Shown: positions 10,824 through 23,952 of the stretch, one piece after another
Layout of the letters: each line of letters starts with the position of its first letter
Position numbering within the stretch: position 1 is the stretch's first letter
Assembly (NCBI GenBank): GCA_945910005.1
Contig: OX246741.1
Span: forward strand, 6,075,788-6,139,787
Reading direction: 5' to 3'
DNA length: 64,000 nucleotides
Source: Isoperla grammatica
Lineage: Eukaryota; Arthropoda; Insecta; Plecoptera; Perlodidae
The notes under the pieces: model-generated
Told to the model about the DNA's origin: nothing
The model's input: only the letters and a program-made list of their open reading frames with translations
The model's database searches: none
Position numbers and translations under genes: made by a program

Positions 10824-12071
10824 GGTTCCCGCAGTTTTAAACTTTTGGAAGAGCGAGTTCTTGCGGTGAGAATTCGAACTACACGTCGGACTTAAAAAAT
10901 TTCGCTCAGACACGCGCAGACGAACTCCCATATGGATGAACTATCTTCCCTAGTTTCTTATCTTTGGCGAGATTCTAAAAATTGGAAATTTGTGACACTT
11001 GAACAATATTGTTATCTTGTTACGAGTGTTGCAAACCATCTGTTACCTATTGTTGAGTGATCAGGGCCATTAACTGAAATCAAGGTCAGTATTTTCAGTG
11101 GACTTGGGACGGTTATTTTAGACAAACAGTTATTGGACCGTTTCACAACAGCTTACCTGCAAAAACCTTGCGTTTGATTTGTTCAGAAGCAAGCAAGATT
11201 AATGTTAATACATACCTTTGTAGTATTTTTTCCTTATGCCGGAAATAAATATAAATACAAGATAAACTTATAGAAATACATCAGTATGGATTGCAACCTG
11301 TCTTGATGTTCCAAATGTGATTTTTTAAGAATTTCGTTGCCAAAATAAGTTAGTATTAAGGACGTGAATTTGAATCGAATATTGCATTATGGGTATGGAT
11401 CTCAATAATTGCCCACTCGTTTCTCAACATTTTTGCATTATAACTGTGCTACAATTTTCTTAAAATAATAAAAAACAAACACTATACAGACCTATAGAGA
11501 TAAAAAGCATGCACTCTTCGCACTAGATTGGTGAAGATCGTCTTGACCGATGTGATAGTACACCGACACACACAACAAAACATGCCAACGTGTTCAATGA
11601 CGATTTAGAATGTTAATTAATTTCCGAAAAACTTAAAATATTCCATACTGAATTGTATTTGTCGTGGAAAAGAAGTAAATTATAGGAACTACAAGTCAAT
11701 GATAAACTTATTTGTATTATTCTTGCCTGAATGAATTTCTATTTTGGGCAAGGTTAAATTAAAGTTTAAACCTTTAAAAACTTGAATCATTGGAAGAATA
11801 AATCTAAAAAGAAAGCATTTCTATGCGTCTTGAACTTTTAGATTAAATACCCTATCTCAATGGCCAAAGTTGGAAATTATATTTTTAAAAGTTGTCTTTT
11901 ATAAAACCATTCGGCACATTTTTCCCGGGATTGGATCTTCATAAAGAAAACAAACTCTTAAAGTCTTGTGAAAAACATAATATTACGTACCGAACATTGT
12001 ATTCGTCGTGGAAAAGAAGGAAATTATAGGAAGTCAATATTAGTATTTTGGTGGAGGTGCCGGGTTTATTA

Positions 12072-12074
<3 letters not shown>
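10824..12074. other. Upstream flank of unit B
   Basis: Duplicated spacer, about 95% alike by eye to 19122-20426 and inverse to 1980-2460 and 5975-6330. It contains the small ORF ending LPIVE (about 10930-11060, plus strand). Nothing else gene-like. Confidence 0.5.
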
Positions 12075-12295
<221 letters not shown>

Positions 12296-13575
12296 TTCTT
12301 TGTTTGTTTGTTTATTTGCCCTTTCGTCCTTCCCTCACAGGGCACGGGATACATTAACAAAGTAATTAGACAACACACCCTCCAGACAACTGGGTTAGTG
12401 AAATACAAACGGATTAACTTACAAACCACGAACTACAACGTCTCCAGTTTAACGTGAGAGGTGACGGATATGACGTAACACCGATGACGTATATAAGCGC
12501 TACGTGTGAGAACGCGGCCGCAGACAGTGGATTGTGATGCTCTAGTTGTGGTGTCACTGCTGTATATTCATAGACCTTTTAGTGTTTGCTCTAGGATGCT
12601 TATGTGCGCCTGGGGAAATGGTTTGAATGCCAGCCAGTCTCTTTCAACTTAGTCCTAAGTCATTGTACATAGGACGGCAATGTTCTAGACACATTTCCTA
12701 CCTTCAAGTATCTAATAAATTGAATCACAATGCAAGATTCTGATGTGTAATCTAAAACATCATTTTGTTGTTTGTGTTTATACTTCGTTATTGGAATAGG
12801 ATGTTAATTATACATTTTGTGTGTATATAACTATAATTATACCTATAATTACAACTATAATTATGTTTATATAACCGCACATATTTGAGTGTAACCAGCG
12901 GCATGGAGGTGACTATGATGTGGGCGATCACTTCACATAATAATGTACAATTTAAACTTAAGTACCGAAATAATTAATCTCGGAATAGGTTTTATTTTTG
13001 TCCTCTTCACACTGGCTAAGTTACGAAATCTCTTTAGAAACCGCCCATTTTTGTAGAAAATAAGTATTCTGTTAAGAAATTTAAACTCTCCTCTTTTAAC
13101 GTTTGGTGATTGTGATGTGGGCGATCACTTCACATAATAATGTAAAATTTAAACTAAAGTACCCAAATAATTAATTTCGGAATAGGTTTTATTTTTGTCC
13201 TCTTCACACCGGTTAAGTTACGAAATCTCTTAAGAAACTGCCCATTTTTGTAGAAAATAAGTTGTCTGTTAAGAAATTTAAACTCTCCTCTTTTAACGTT
13301 TTGGAAAGTGAAAAGTATAGATATAAAACTAATTATGACAAGATATCGACCCCCTCCCCCCCCCCAGTAACGTTTTTTCTCAACGTAGAGTTAACAAGGT
13401 ATTAATTTTAAGTTTACAAAGACTTGAGCAATAAAACGTTATTAAACATTACAATTTAATTAAGGACGTTCCAAACACCTTAGGGAAAGTTGTGTTCTTG
13501 CGAAGGCCTACGGGGAAGATTGTATCGCAGAGAAAACATGTACATATGTACGTGTACAATACACACTCAAAGACA
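12296..13575. other. 3' flank of unit C with a local 200-bp tandem duplication
   Basis: Duplicated spacer matching the flanks of genes B and E. The stretch containing GATGTGGGCGATCACTTCAC..CTTTAGAAACCGCCC (about 12908-13106) is repeated directly at about 13107-13300; sister units have one copy. No gene seen. Confidence 0.6.
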
Positions 13576-13830
13576 GCAGTACCTAGAGGCACCTGGAGGG
13601 TACTCGACAAGTATGATTATATGACGTAAGGGGATGTTTGGAAGAAAGGGACAAATAGGACGTAAAGGATAGGAAGAGTGAGATGGGTTGACGTGGACTT
13701 CCTTTAGTCTGGCTTCTCCCCCTCGACCTGTCGGATGTGGTGGCCCTTCATACGCTTCCGCCGGCCTAGCTCTCAGGATCAGCAAAGCACACACACACCT
13801 GCCCACTACAATAAGGTAGCAGTATTTGGA
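13576..13830 (-). repeat. SINE-like repeat in the 3' flank of gene C
   Basis: Minus-strand copy of the repeat found after genes A, B and E, with the same GCTAGGCCGGCGGAAGCG core and TTGTCGAGTACC tail. Confidence 0.4.
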
Positions 13831-13956
13831 GGGGAATCATTGTTAAGGTGGCAACCTAATGCAAGTGATGGAATATATTATAAAGTGTTCTTTATTTGCC
13901 GATAACAATTTGATGAATTAAACAGGATTTATTTAAGATAACAATCAATATATAAA

Positions 13957-15044
13957 CTAAGAAGCACATTTGGCAAGTTCTGGTTCCATGCATTCTCTCG
14001 CCACTCTGCTAAGGTGCCAGTCATTGCGGCACTGGAAGAGTTCTTTCTCTCCCTTGTGGCACAGGTAGTAGCGATGACAGTCAGTCTCGTGCGGCAGACG
14101 AACCTCTTCGCCCTCCTCGTCGACGGGCGGACAGCTGTCACAGCCGGCTACTCTCCTGTCCCGACACACCCTCTTCGTGGGGCTGAAGTGTTCCTCAGGC
14201 GGACATACGTACAAGGTGACATTACCGTTGCCGCAGCGGTAGTAGAACCTACAGTTCTCGTGGGGGAGTCTAATGACCTCCCCTTCGACGTCGACGGCGG
14301 GGCAGCTGTCGGGGAGACCTGCGGGGGGCTCGGTGGGGGGTCCCGCGGTGGTCGAACCTGCCGGGGTTGTGCTCGGCTCCGTGGGAGGTCGGGTAGCTCC
14401 GGGGGTGCATTCGGACTCCAGCGGCCAATCACAAGCCAGGATCTCTTGGTGCCACCACAGGCCAGGAGGGCAACTGATCGGGTAGGGTACTCCCTCTAGA
14501 CACTTGTAGAACATGGTGCAGTCGGTCGGATGGGGTAGAAGGGTGTCAGATGTTCCGTGGCAGTCGGGGAGGTCAGTGTTCCCGTCGGTCGTGGATTCAC
14601 CCCCGGTTGAACCCTCAGTAGGCGGTGTAGATTCACCCCCGGTTGTACCCTCAGTAGGAGGTGTAGATTCACCCCCGGTTGAACCCTCAGTAGGCGGTGT
14701 AGATTCACCCCCGGTTGAACCCTCAGTAGGCGGAGTAGATTCACCCCCGGTTGTACCCTCAGTAGGTGGTGTGGATTCACCCCCGGTTGAACCTTCGGTA
14801 GGCGGAGTTGTTGATCCGCCAACGGGACAATCCACGTTCTGTGGAAGGTCACATCCCTCTATCTCGACATTCCACCAGAGACCGGTTGGACAATCTTGCA
14901 AGACGGCCTGGCCGTTAGCGCAGGTGTAGTACTTGGTGCAGTCGGTAGGGTGCGGGATGTGGGTGGGGGAGCCAATGCCGCAGTCGGGGACGTCTGCGCA
15001 GGCGCAACACGACACTAGCGCCAGGACGGTGAGACACGATAGTC
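13957..15044 (-). CDS. Gene C: secreted chitin-binding protein, four CBM14 domains (exon 1 missing in gap)
   Basis: Exon 2 begins at 15044 after a TTTCAG acceptor and is intact to the stop. With the usual MRG first exon the protein would be 364 residues (MR-GLSCLTVLALVSCC..). CBM14 domains lie near residues 24-75, 164-215, 250-304 and 307-362. Between the first and second is an 88-residue linker built from a 12-residue repeat (STGGESTPPTEG and variants), the longest in the family here. No ATGAGAG exon exists between 15044 and the N run at 15326, so exon 1 and the promoter must lie in the missing sequence. AATAAA (minus strand) is at 13891-13896. Role as for gene B: extracellular chitin binding. 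Confidence 0.83.
14590..14812 (-). repeat. Coding minisatellite, 36-bp unit (12 residues), in gene C
   Basis: The unit GATTCACCCCCGGTTG..AACCCTCAGTAGGCGG repeats about six times, encoding Gly-Gly-Glu-Ser-Thr-Pro-Pro-Thr-Glu-Gly blocks. Gene E has about three and gene B about one and a half, so the array is expanding or contracting in frame. Confidence 0.85.
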
Positions 15045-15325
15045 CTGAAACACAATGGAACCATTCGTTGTAGCAAGCTAAGAATTAGTATTTTAAGGAT
15101 TTTGTGAACTAGTAAAGTAATTACAAAATAAATGGACGAATTTATGTATGCATTTTATATCCACGCACTAAGATAACTAAGTAAGGGGGGGGGGCGGGGG
15201 GATGAACAAGGACTGATGCTCTAGTGAGAGTGGTGAGAGCAGAGTAAACTGCTACTCTATGAATTGTCTCTACGTAACTAATAACAACACTTCACAGGAC
15301 TAAACGTACTTACTAAGCTTGTACA

Positions 15326-15525
15326 NNNNNNNNNNNNNNNNNNNNNNNNNNNNNNNNNNNNNNNNNNNNNNNNNNNNNNNNNNNNNNNNNNNNNNNNNNN
15401 NNNNNNNNNNNNNNNNNNNNNNNNNNNNNNNNNNNNNNNNNNNNNNNNNNNNNNNNNNNNNNNNNNNNNNNNNNNNNNNNNNNNNNNNNNNNNNNNNNNN
15501 NNNNNNNNNNNNNNNNNNNNNNNNN
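15326..15525. other. Assembly gap of 200 N inside the gene array
   Basis: Left of the gap is the intron of gene C; right of it is the signal-peptide part of another gene's exon 2. In the neighbouring unit these two landmarks are about 5.5 kb apart (9434 to 14989), so a round 200-base gap is probably a placeholder hiding several kilobases and perhaps further copies. Confidence 0.9.
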
Positions 15526-18393
15526 AGGGACGTCTGCGCATGCGCAACACGACACTAGCGCCAGGACGGTGAAACATGATAGTCCTGAAACACAATGGAA
15601 CCCTTGGAATGAAGCACAGTTTCGTTACTCACCACGCAAGCTAAGAGTTTGTATTTAAAGGATTTTGTGAACTAGTATAGTTATTACAAAATAAATGGAC
15701 GAATCTATGTATGCATTTTATATCCACGCACTAAGATAACTAAATAAAGGGGGGGAGGGGGTGATGAACAAGGACTGATGCTCTAGTGAGAGTGGTGAGA
15801 GAAGAGTAAACTTCTACAATATGAATTGTCTCTTCGTAACTAACAGGGGCGGCTCTACTGTAAGGGCACACGGTCACGTGCCCCACCTATTAACTATTGG
15901 TAACCATTAATCATTATTATAAATAAATTAACCTGGCCAATAATACGTTTCTTAAATACCTACTTATTTTTAATTTATAAAATGTTTTGACATGTTGAAC
16001 ATGTTTCTATTACGTTTGTGAAGCCAAATGTTTTAGTTTGAACAGTAGTTCGCGCTCTCCGGGCACAAGCCTGATGAGCCGGGGACTGCTCTAGCTAATC
16101 TTATGGGGTCTAGTCAACACTACCTGCAGCTATGAACCCCATACTTTACACGTTGCTAAATGCAGCCTCCTCGGGCACAGAGAATGTGGTGACCGAAGCC
16201 GAGTTTGGGTCGAAATCGGACGTGTTTCCATCTCTATCCTCTGTCGCGCCAGAGACCATAGGGAGTTTATGAAATATTTCTATTGTCTATGCATGTTTCA
16301 AGGGTAGTAGTACAGCACAATACATCACTAAACAACCTGTTGCAAATAAAGTTTTATAAAAGCACCGCCTATTAGTGTGAAAGCCTTCCTATTGGATAAT
16401 AGTCCCAAGCTCGCATTCTGATTTGTGGTCACTTTCAGTCCACGTGGAGTGGACATCTCTCTGTCACATACCTGTCTCAATAGTTCGTGCCAGTCACACA
16501 AAGGACGAAGATTAGGAAGGAAAAAAAGTAGTTCGGGGAAAATTCTCACCCCTCCCTGCATAATAATAAGAGTTCCTAGAAAACGCAATGTGACATTTAT
16601 TTTTGTAATATTTTACTTGAGCAGATCACCTCCAGTATGTATTTGTGGGTTCAGTCTGTGTCGAGATTTCGATTTGTGCGGTCGGATGTTGTGAGTGCTA
16701 TTGATGAGTGTTTAAACATGAATTCACTGCAACACATTTTTAGTTTAATTGAATATCAGTTACCATTTAGTGTTAAGCTAGAAATTAAAAAACTAGGATG
16801 GCCTACTCCACTGTTAGACATCCAACAAACTGATAATAGGTGAGTAATAAGTACATTAACTCCTCACTAAAAGTATCGTGTAATTTTAAGTTGTGTACTT
16901 GTGTTTCACAAGTAACATGTGCCCCCCCCGGACAATGACCCCAGAGCCGCCACTGGTAACTAATAACAACATTCCACAGGACTAAACGTCCTTATTAAGC
17001 TTGTATATCCACCGACCCTGCGGAAGTGCGGAACGATAGATTTGTATCTGGTAAAATTCCTTCAAACTGCTTTAAATTGGTCCCAACGTACAATAAAATA
17101 TGAGATATCCCAGAGTGTTTTGTACGATTTCTTCAATGTTTCGGCTTTTCAAATGTTTTGAGGTATGCTGTTGCAACAAACCTTCATGATTAAATTAGAA
17201 CATTCGATATACGGAAATATTTATCAGAAAACAAAGAAACATTCAAACAAAAGTACAATGTAGGCCTATTATCTAGAAAATTGCATTTTTTGTTTTATTT
17301 TTTATTTGCAATAGTAGAACGATTGTTTTCATTGACTGTTCTTAAAAAGACTGTTAGAGGTTCTAAATCTCTCGTGGAAGAACACCGACTTTGACATATT
17401 CGTTTTTTTGCTCGAACATTATTAAATGAAAATGAACCTCGAAAATTCCACCTTTTCTCCTCATTGAGTCTCTATTTTCTTTGTTTCAAGGAGAGACAAT
17501 ACTGACATTTCTAACTTCTATAGTTTCCATCAGAATAAGATGTGTTTTTTGTGTGTGCATTAATCAATAGCTGAGATATTGATAGCAACAACAAAAAATT
17601 TAAAAAAGGAAAAATGGCATTGTTATAAATTTCGTATTGTTGATTCAACAATTAATTAGCCGGGACATTTTCACATGAGCACCAAACACCATAATTGATT
17701 TATATTTATATATTTGTGAAGCTTAATAACCATTGAGGTACACACGGATGGATTATTTTTTCAGATTTAAAATACAGGAACAAATTATTTTTTACTTATA
17801 ACAATTATTTACATTCTTCGATTTCCATTGCACATTACCAAAGGTAATAATTATTCCATCCTTGGGGACCTTCCTTTACTATTGAAGAGTATTCACAGAA
17901 AGTTTCACTTTGATTTCTCAAATATTGTAGACACTAAAATGTCCCACCTTCTCAAAAAGGTAAAAACAAAAGTTATCCTAGAAATGACTGTCAAAGTTTA
18001 GTAAGTTGTGAAATGATCATAGTAATCGAGTTCAAACAAACTTCAAAAACAGATATCAATAATGAAATGTTAGTATTGTGTGTTCAATCTTAGGTTTAGA
18101 ACACAACATAATATTTGATAAAAAAAAAAAAAAAATCGAAAAAAACGAGATTTTAATCAGAATTTCAGTGTTGTCCCTCCTTAACACATCATCCGGTAAC
18201 GAAGACGCCTGGTATTTCCTTACTTGTTATACAAATCAATATAATAAGCTCTACACATACATTTTATTATCTTAACTAATCATATTTTAGAGTACTGAAA
18301 GTTTGTACGGATCAACTTTCTATGCCTCATCATATATTAATAACTATTTGAAACGTTAATGTCAATATTAGCGTTCTTTTACTCACCTCTCAT
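15526..18393 (-). CDS. Gene D: CBM14-family gene, only exon 1 and the signal-peptide segment present
   Basis: Exon 1 is ATGAGAG (18393-18387) with a GTGAGT donor. Exon 2 starts at 15584 after TTTCAG and reads GLSCFTVLALVSCCACADVP before running into the N gap at 15525. The joined start MRGLSC.. is the same as in genes A, B and E. The chitin-binding part is not visible. The 2.8 kb intron is long only because two transposons sit in it (15844-16955 and 17490-18180). Without these and their target duplications it is about 987 bp, matching the 993 bp of gene B. Whether the gene is complete in the animal cannot be judged. Confidence 0.7.
15844..16955 (+). mobile_element. hAT-type transposon, internally deleted, in the intron of gene D
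   Basis: Ends CAGGGGCGGCTCT and (reverse strand) CAGTGGCGGCTCT form inverted termini. Perfect 8-bp duplications gtaactaa flank it (15836-15843, 16956-16963). The introns of genes B and C carry a single uninterrupted site. Eight-base duplications and CAG termini are hallmarks of hAT elements. The body is mostly non-coding apart from the 3' exon remnant at 16637-16842. Confidence 0.85.
16637..16842 (+). pseudogene. Possible first-exon remnant of a hAT/ZMYM-like transposase
   Basis: An open frame ends KLEIKKLGWPTPLLDIQQT followed by a GTGAGT splice donor at about 16841. The order EIKxLGxPTP..xxQT recalls the N-terminal coding part of hAT transposases related to zinc-finger MYM-type proteins. 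It lies inside a hAT element with the right orientation and no catalytic domain follows. Recognition is from memory and moderate. Confidence 0.4.
17490..18180. mobile_element. TTAA-target MITE in the intron of gene D
   Basis: Inverted ends GGAGAGACAATACTGACA and (reverse strand) GGAGGGACAACACTGAAA. The flanks are TCAA (17486-17489, a mutated TTAA) and TTAA (18181-18184), against one TTAA in gene B at the equivalent place. A TTAA target suggests a piggyBac- or Kolobok-mobilised non-autonomous element. It includes an A-rich tract at 18120-18135. Confidence 0.7.
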
Positions 18394-18485
18394 GTTTGCC
18401 CGGAAAGTGATCGAAATCACTTAGTTTTTCAACCGAGTGTCAAAACTTGTGTGATCTGTTAACTGCTAAACACCGATCTTATATC
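18394..18485 (-). promoter_or_regulatory. Core promoter and 5' leader of gene D
   Basis: GATATAAG at 18485-18478 on the minus strand and the AGTGAT-TTCG-ATCACT leader hairpin (18406-18421), spaced as in genes A and B. Confidence 0.6.
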
Positions 18486-18908
18486 AATTTTAACCACTTC
18501 ACATTATTTTTTACGCAGTTACAATATGATAGATAATAATTATCGGTAGTTAAATCTTCGATTGTATCCTAATGTTACATGTATCGCGGCTGCGGGGTAT
18601 CTTGCACATAGCGTTATTGTCCGATCATCTTAGACCAAGGTTAGGAGACTTTACTCCCACCACTTGGAGATGTCACTACCACCTTGAAGAAATCTATACA
18701 AGTTGACCAAACAACAACGAATAAAATAAACTATCAAAGATTACTGAGTGGGGGAGATGTTTCATCGCCGTGTTAAAATATCTGCACGAGTTTTGTCAAA
18801 AAATTCAATTCTCACCACTAGTTCGAATTCTCACCGCCAGGAGCGCTAGCTCAGAACGATTAAACTTCGTTGCCATCTGGCGGGATATATTTGAACTCGG
18901 TTCTGGCA

Positions 18909-19121
18909 TTCAAAGACTATCTAGAACCTAGAACCCTTTATATGAGTATCATCACGGTCTTCTATATCTTCAATGACATCAATAAAAACTCAGCTTTCAA
19001 GTGTTATATCAAGGTTCATTGATGCATACAAGATCGTCATCTACTAACCTTGATTTTATCGCACATAAAGATTTAGATGACCGTGATGATAATCATAAAA
19101 TGGGCCTTAGATAGTTTTTGA
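18909..19121. mobile_element. MITE upstream of gene D
   Basis: Paralogue of the elements at 2466 and 10656, with ends TTCAAAGACTATCTA and TAGATAGTTTTTGA and a full-length interior. Confidence 0.6.
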
Positions 19122-21800
<2,679 letters not shown>

Positions 21801-22042
21801 GCTTCTGTCTCTCTGTATGTCTCTTTGTTTGTTTGTCCTTCCCTCACAGGGCACGGGACACATTAACAAAGTATTTAGACAACACACCCTCCAGACAACT
21901 GGGTTAGTGAAATACAAACGGATTAACTTACAAACCACGAACTACTACGTGTCCAGTTTAACGTGAGAGGTGACGGAAATGACGTACCAGCGAGTACGTA
22001 TATAAGCGCTACGTGTGAGAACGCGGCCGCCGACAGTTGATT

Positions 22043-22719
22043 GAAGTGGCGTGCGGTGAGGGGAAGCAAGGGAAGCATTGCTTCCTCAAGATCATTACTA
22101 CTGACACCAAAATATCATTTTTCTACGCGCTTATAACGTATTCGCAGTCAAAATCCACTCATTTGTCAACATCTTTTCTTATATTCTGCTCTATCTGTAG
22201 TTCCTCTAAATAAACAAGGTTCAATGATGATTTTCTGTCGTGAAACACATCAGCTAAACAGCTAACATACCATAGAAGCAGTGCGTTCTCCTTGGATTTT
22301 CGGCCGTAAGAAATACCAATAGCTTTCAAGTTAGCCTAATAGACGGGTCAGAGTACATACGCAGTTTTTAAATGGGACGAAAAGCAGTGCGTCGGAGGGT
22401 CGGGTCGGACCGCAACAAACAAAAAAATAGAAAAGGACAGAGCATTCATTGAAAAGGGAGAAGCGCGTGCCGTGTAAGTTCTGCAGATCGTTGTATATTT
22501 GTCGCAAATTTGTGTAAAAATTATTTTGTTACGCGATCAATTAAAAAACAATAATTGAATAATTTGAAGTTAGTACGGCTACACTGGGAATATGTGACCT
22601 AAAACTGAGGACCTCTGACAGAGGTGACACCCCAGTCCCTTTCGGAAGTTTGCCAAATTCAATTTGAAAATTTTGTAACTTATTGCTTTCTCTTCTACAT
22701 ACCTCACCGCACGCCACTG
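22043..22719. mobile_element. hAT-type MITE in the 3' flank of unit E
   Basis: Ends AGTGGCGTGCGGTGAGG are inverted. The flanks agttgatt (22035-22042) and actggatt (22720-22727) each differ by one base from agtggatt, the undisturbed site in unit C at about 12534. No transposase. A small hairpin GGAAGCA..TGCTTCC lies just inside the left end. Confidence 0.75.
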
Positions 22720-22727
22720 ACTGGATT

Positions 22728-23574
22728 GTGATGCTCTAGTTGTGGTGTCACTGCTGTATATTCATAGACCGTTTAGTGTTTGCTCTATGATGCTTATGTG
22801 CACCGGGAGAAGTGGTTTGAATGCCCGCCGGTTTCTTTCAACTTAGTTCTAAGTCATTGTACATACGACGGCAACGTTGTAAAAACATTTCCTACCTTCA
22901 AGTATCTAATAAATGGAATAACAATGCAAGATTCTGATGTGTATTCTAAAATATCATTCTGTTGTATGTGTTTATACTTCGTTATTGGAATGGGGTGTTA
23001 ATTATACATTTTGAGTACACATAACTATAATTATAACTATAATTGTTTATATAACCGCACATATTTGATTATAACCAGCTGCATGGAGGTGACTGTGATG
23101 TGGGCGATCACTTCATATAATAAGGTACATTATAAACTAAAGCACCGAAATAATAATTCTCGAAATAAGTTTTATTTTGTCCTCTTTACATCGGCTAAGT
23201 TACGAAATCTCTTTAGAAACTGCCCATTTTTGTAGAAAATAAGTTGTCTGTTAAGAAATTTAAACTCTCTTCTTTCAACGTTTTGGAAAGTGAAAAGTAG
23301 AGATATACAACTAATTATGACAAGAATTCACCTCCCCCCCAGTAACGTTTAATTCTTAACGTAGAGTTAATAAAGTATTAATTTGAAGTTTTCAAAGAAT
23401 TGATCAATAAAACGTTATTAAACCTTTCAATTTAATTAAGGAGGTTCCAAACACCGTAGGGAAAGTTGTGTTCTTGCGAAGGCCTACGGGGAAGATTGTA
23501 TCCTAGAGAAAACATGTACACATAACATGAAAACATGTACATATGTACGTGTACAATACACACTCAAAGACAGC
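22728..23574. other. 3' flank of unit E
   Basis: Duplicated spacer like 6920-7554 and 12600-13575, including ACTATAATTATA palindromes and ACATGTACATATGTACGTGT. No gene seen. Confidence 0.5.
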
Positions 23575-23825
23575 AGTACCTTGAGGCGTTCTCGACAAGT
23601 ATGATTATATGACGTCGAAGGATGTTTGGAAGAATGGAACAAATAGGACGTAAAGGATAGGAAAGGTGCGATGGGTGGACGTGGACTTCCTTTCGTCTGG
23701 CTTCTCCCCCTCGACCTGTCCAGATGTGGTGGCCCTTCATACGCTTCCGCCGGCCTAGCTCTCAGGATCAGCAAAGCACACACACACCTGCCCACTACGA
23801 TAAGGTAGCAGTACCTGGAGGGGAA
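23575..23825 (-). repeat. SINE-like repeat in the 3' flank of gene E
   Basis: Minus-strand copy of the repeat following genes A, B and C, with the GCTAGGCCGGCGGAAGCG core. Confidence 0.4.
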
Positions 23826-23952
23826 TCATTGTTAAGGTGGCAAGCTGATGCAGGTGATGGAATATATTATATATTGTACATCATTTGCAGATTACAATTT
23901 GATGAATTAAACAGGATTCATTTAAGATAAAAATCAATATATCAAGTATCAA

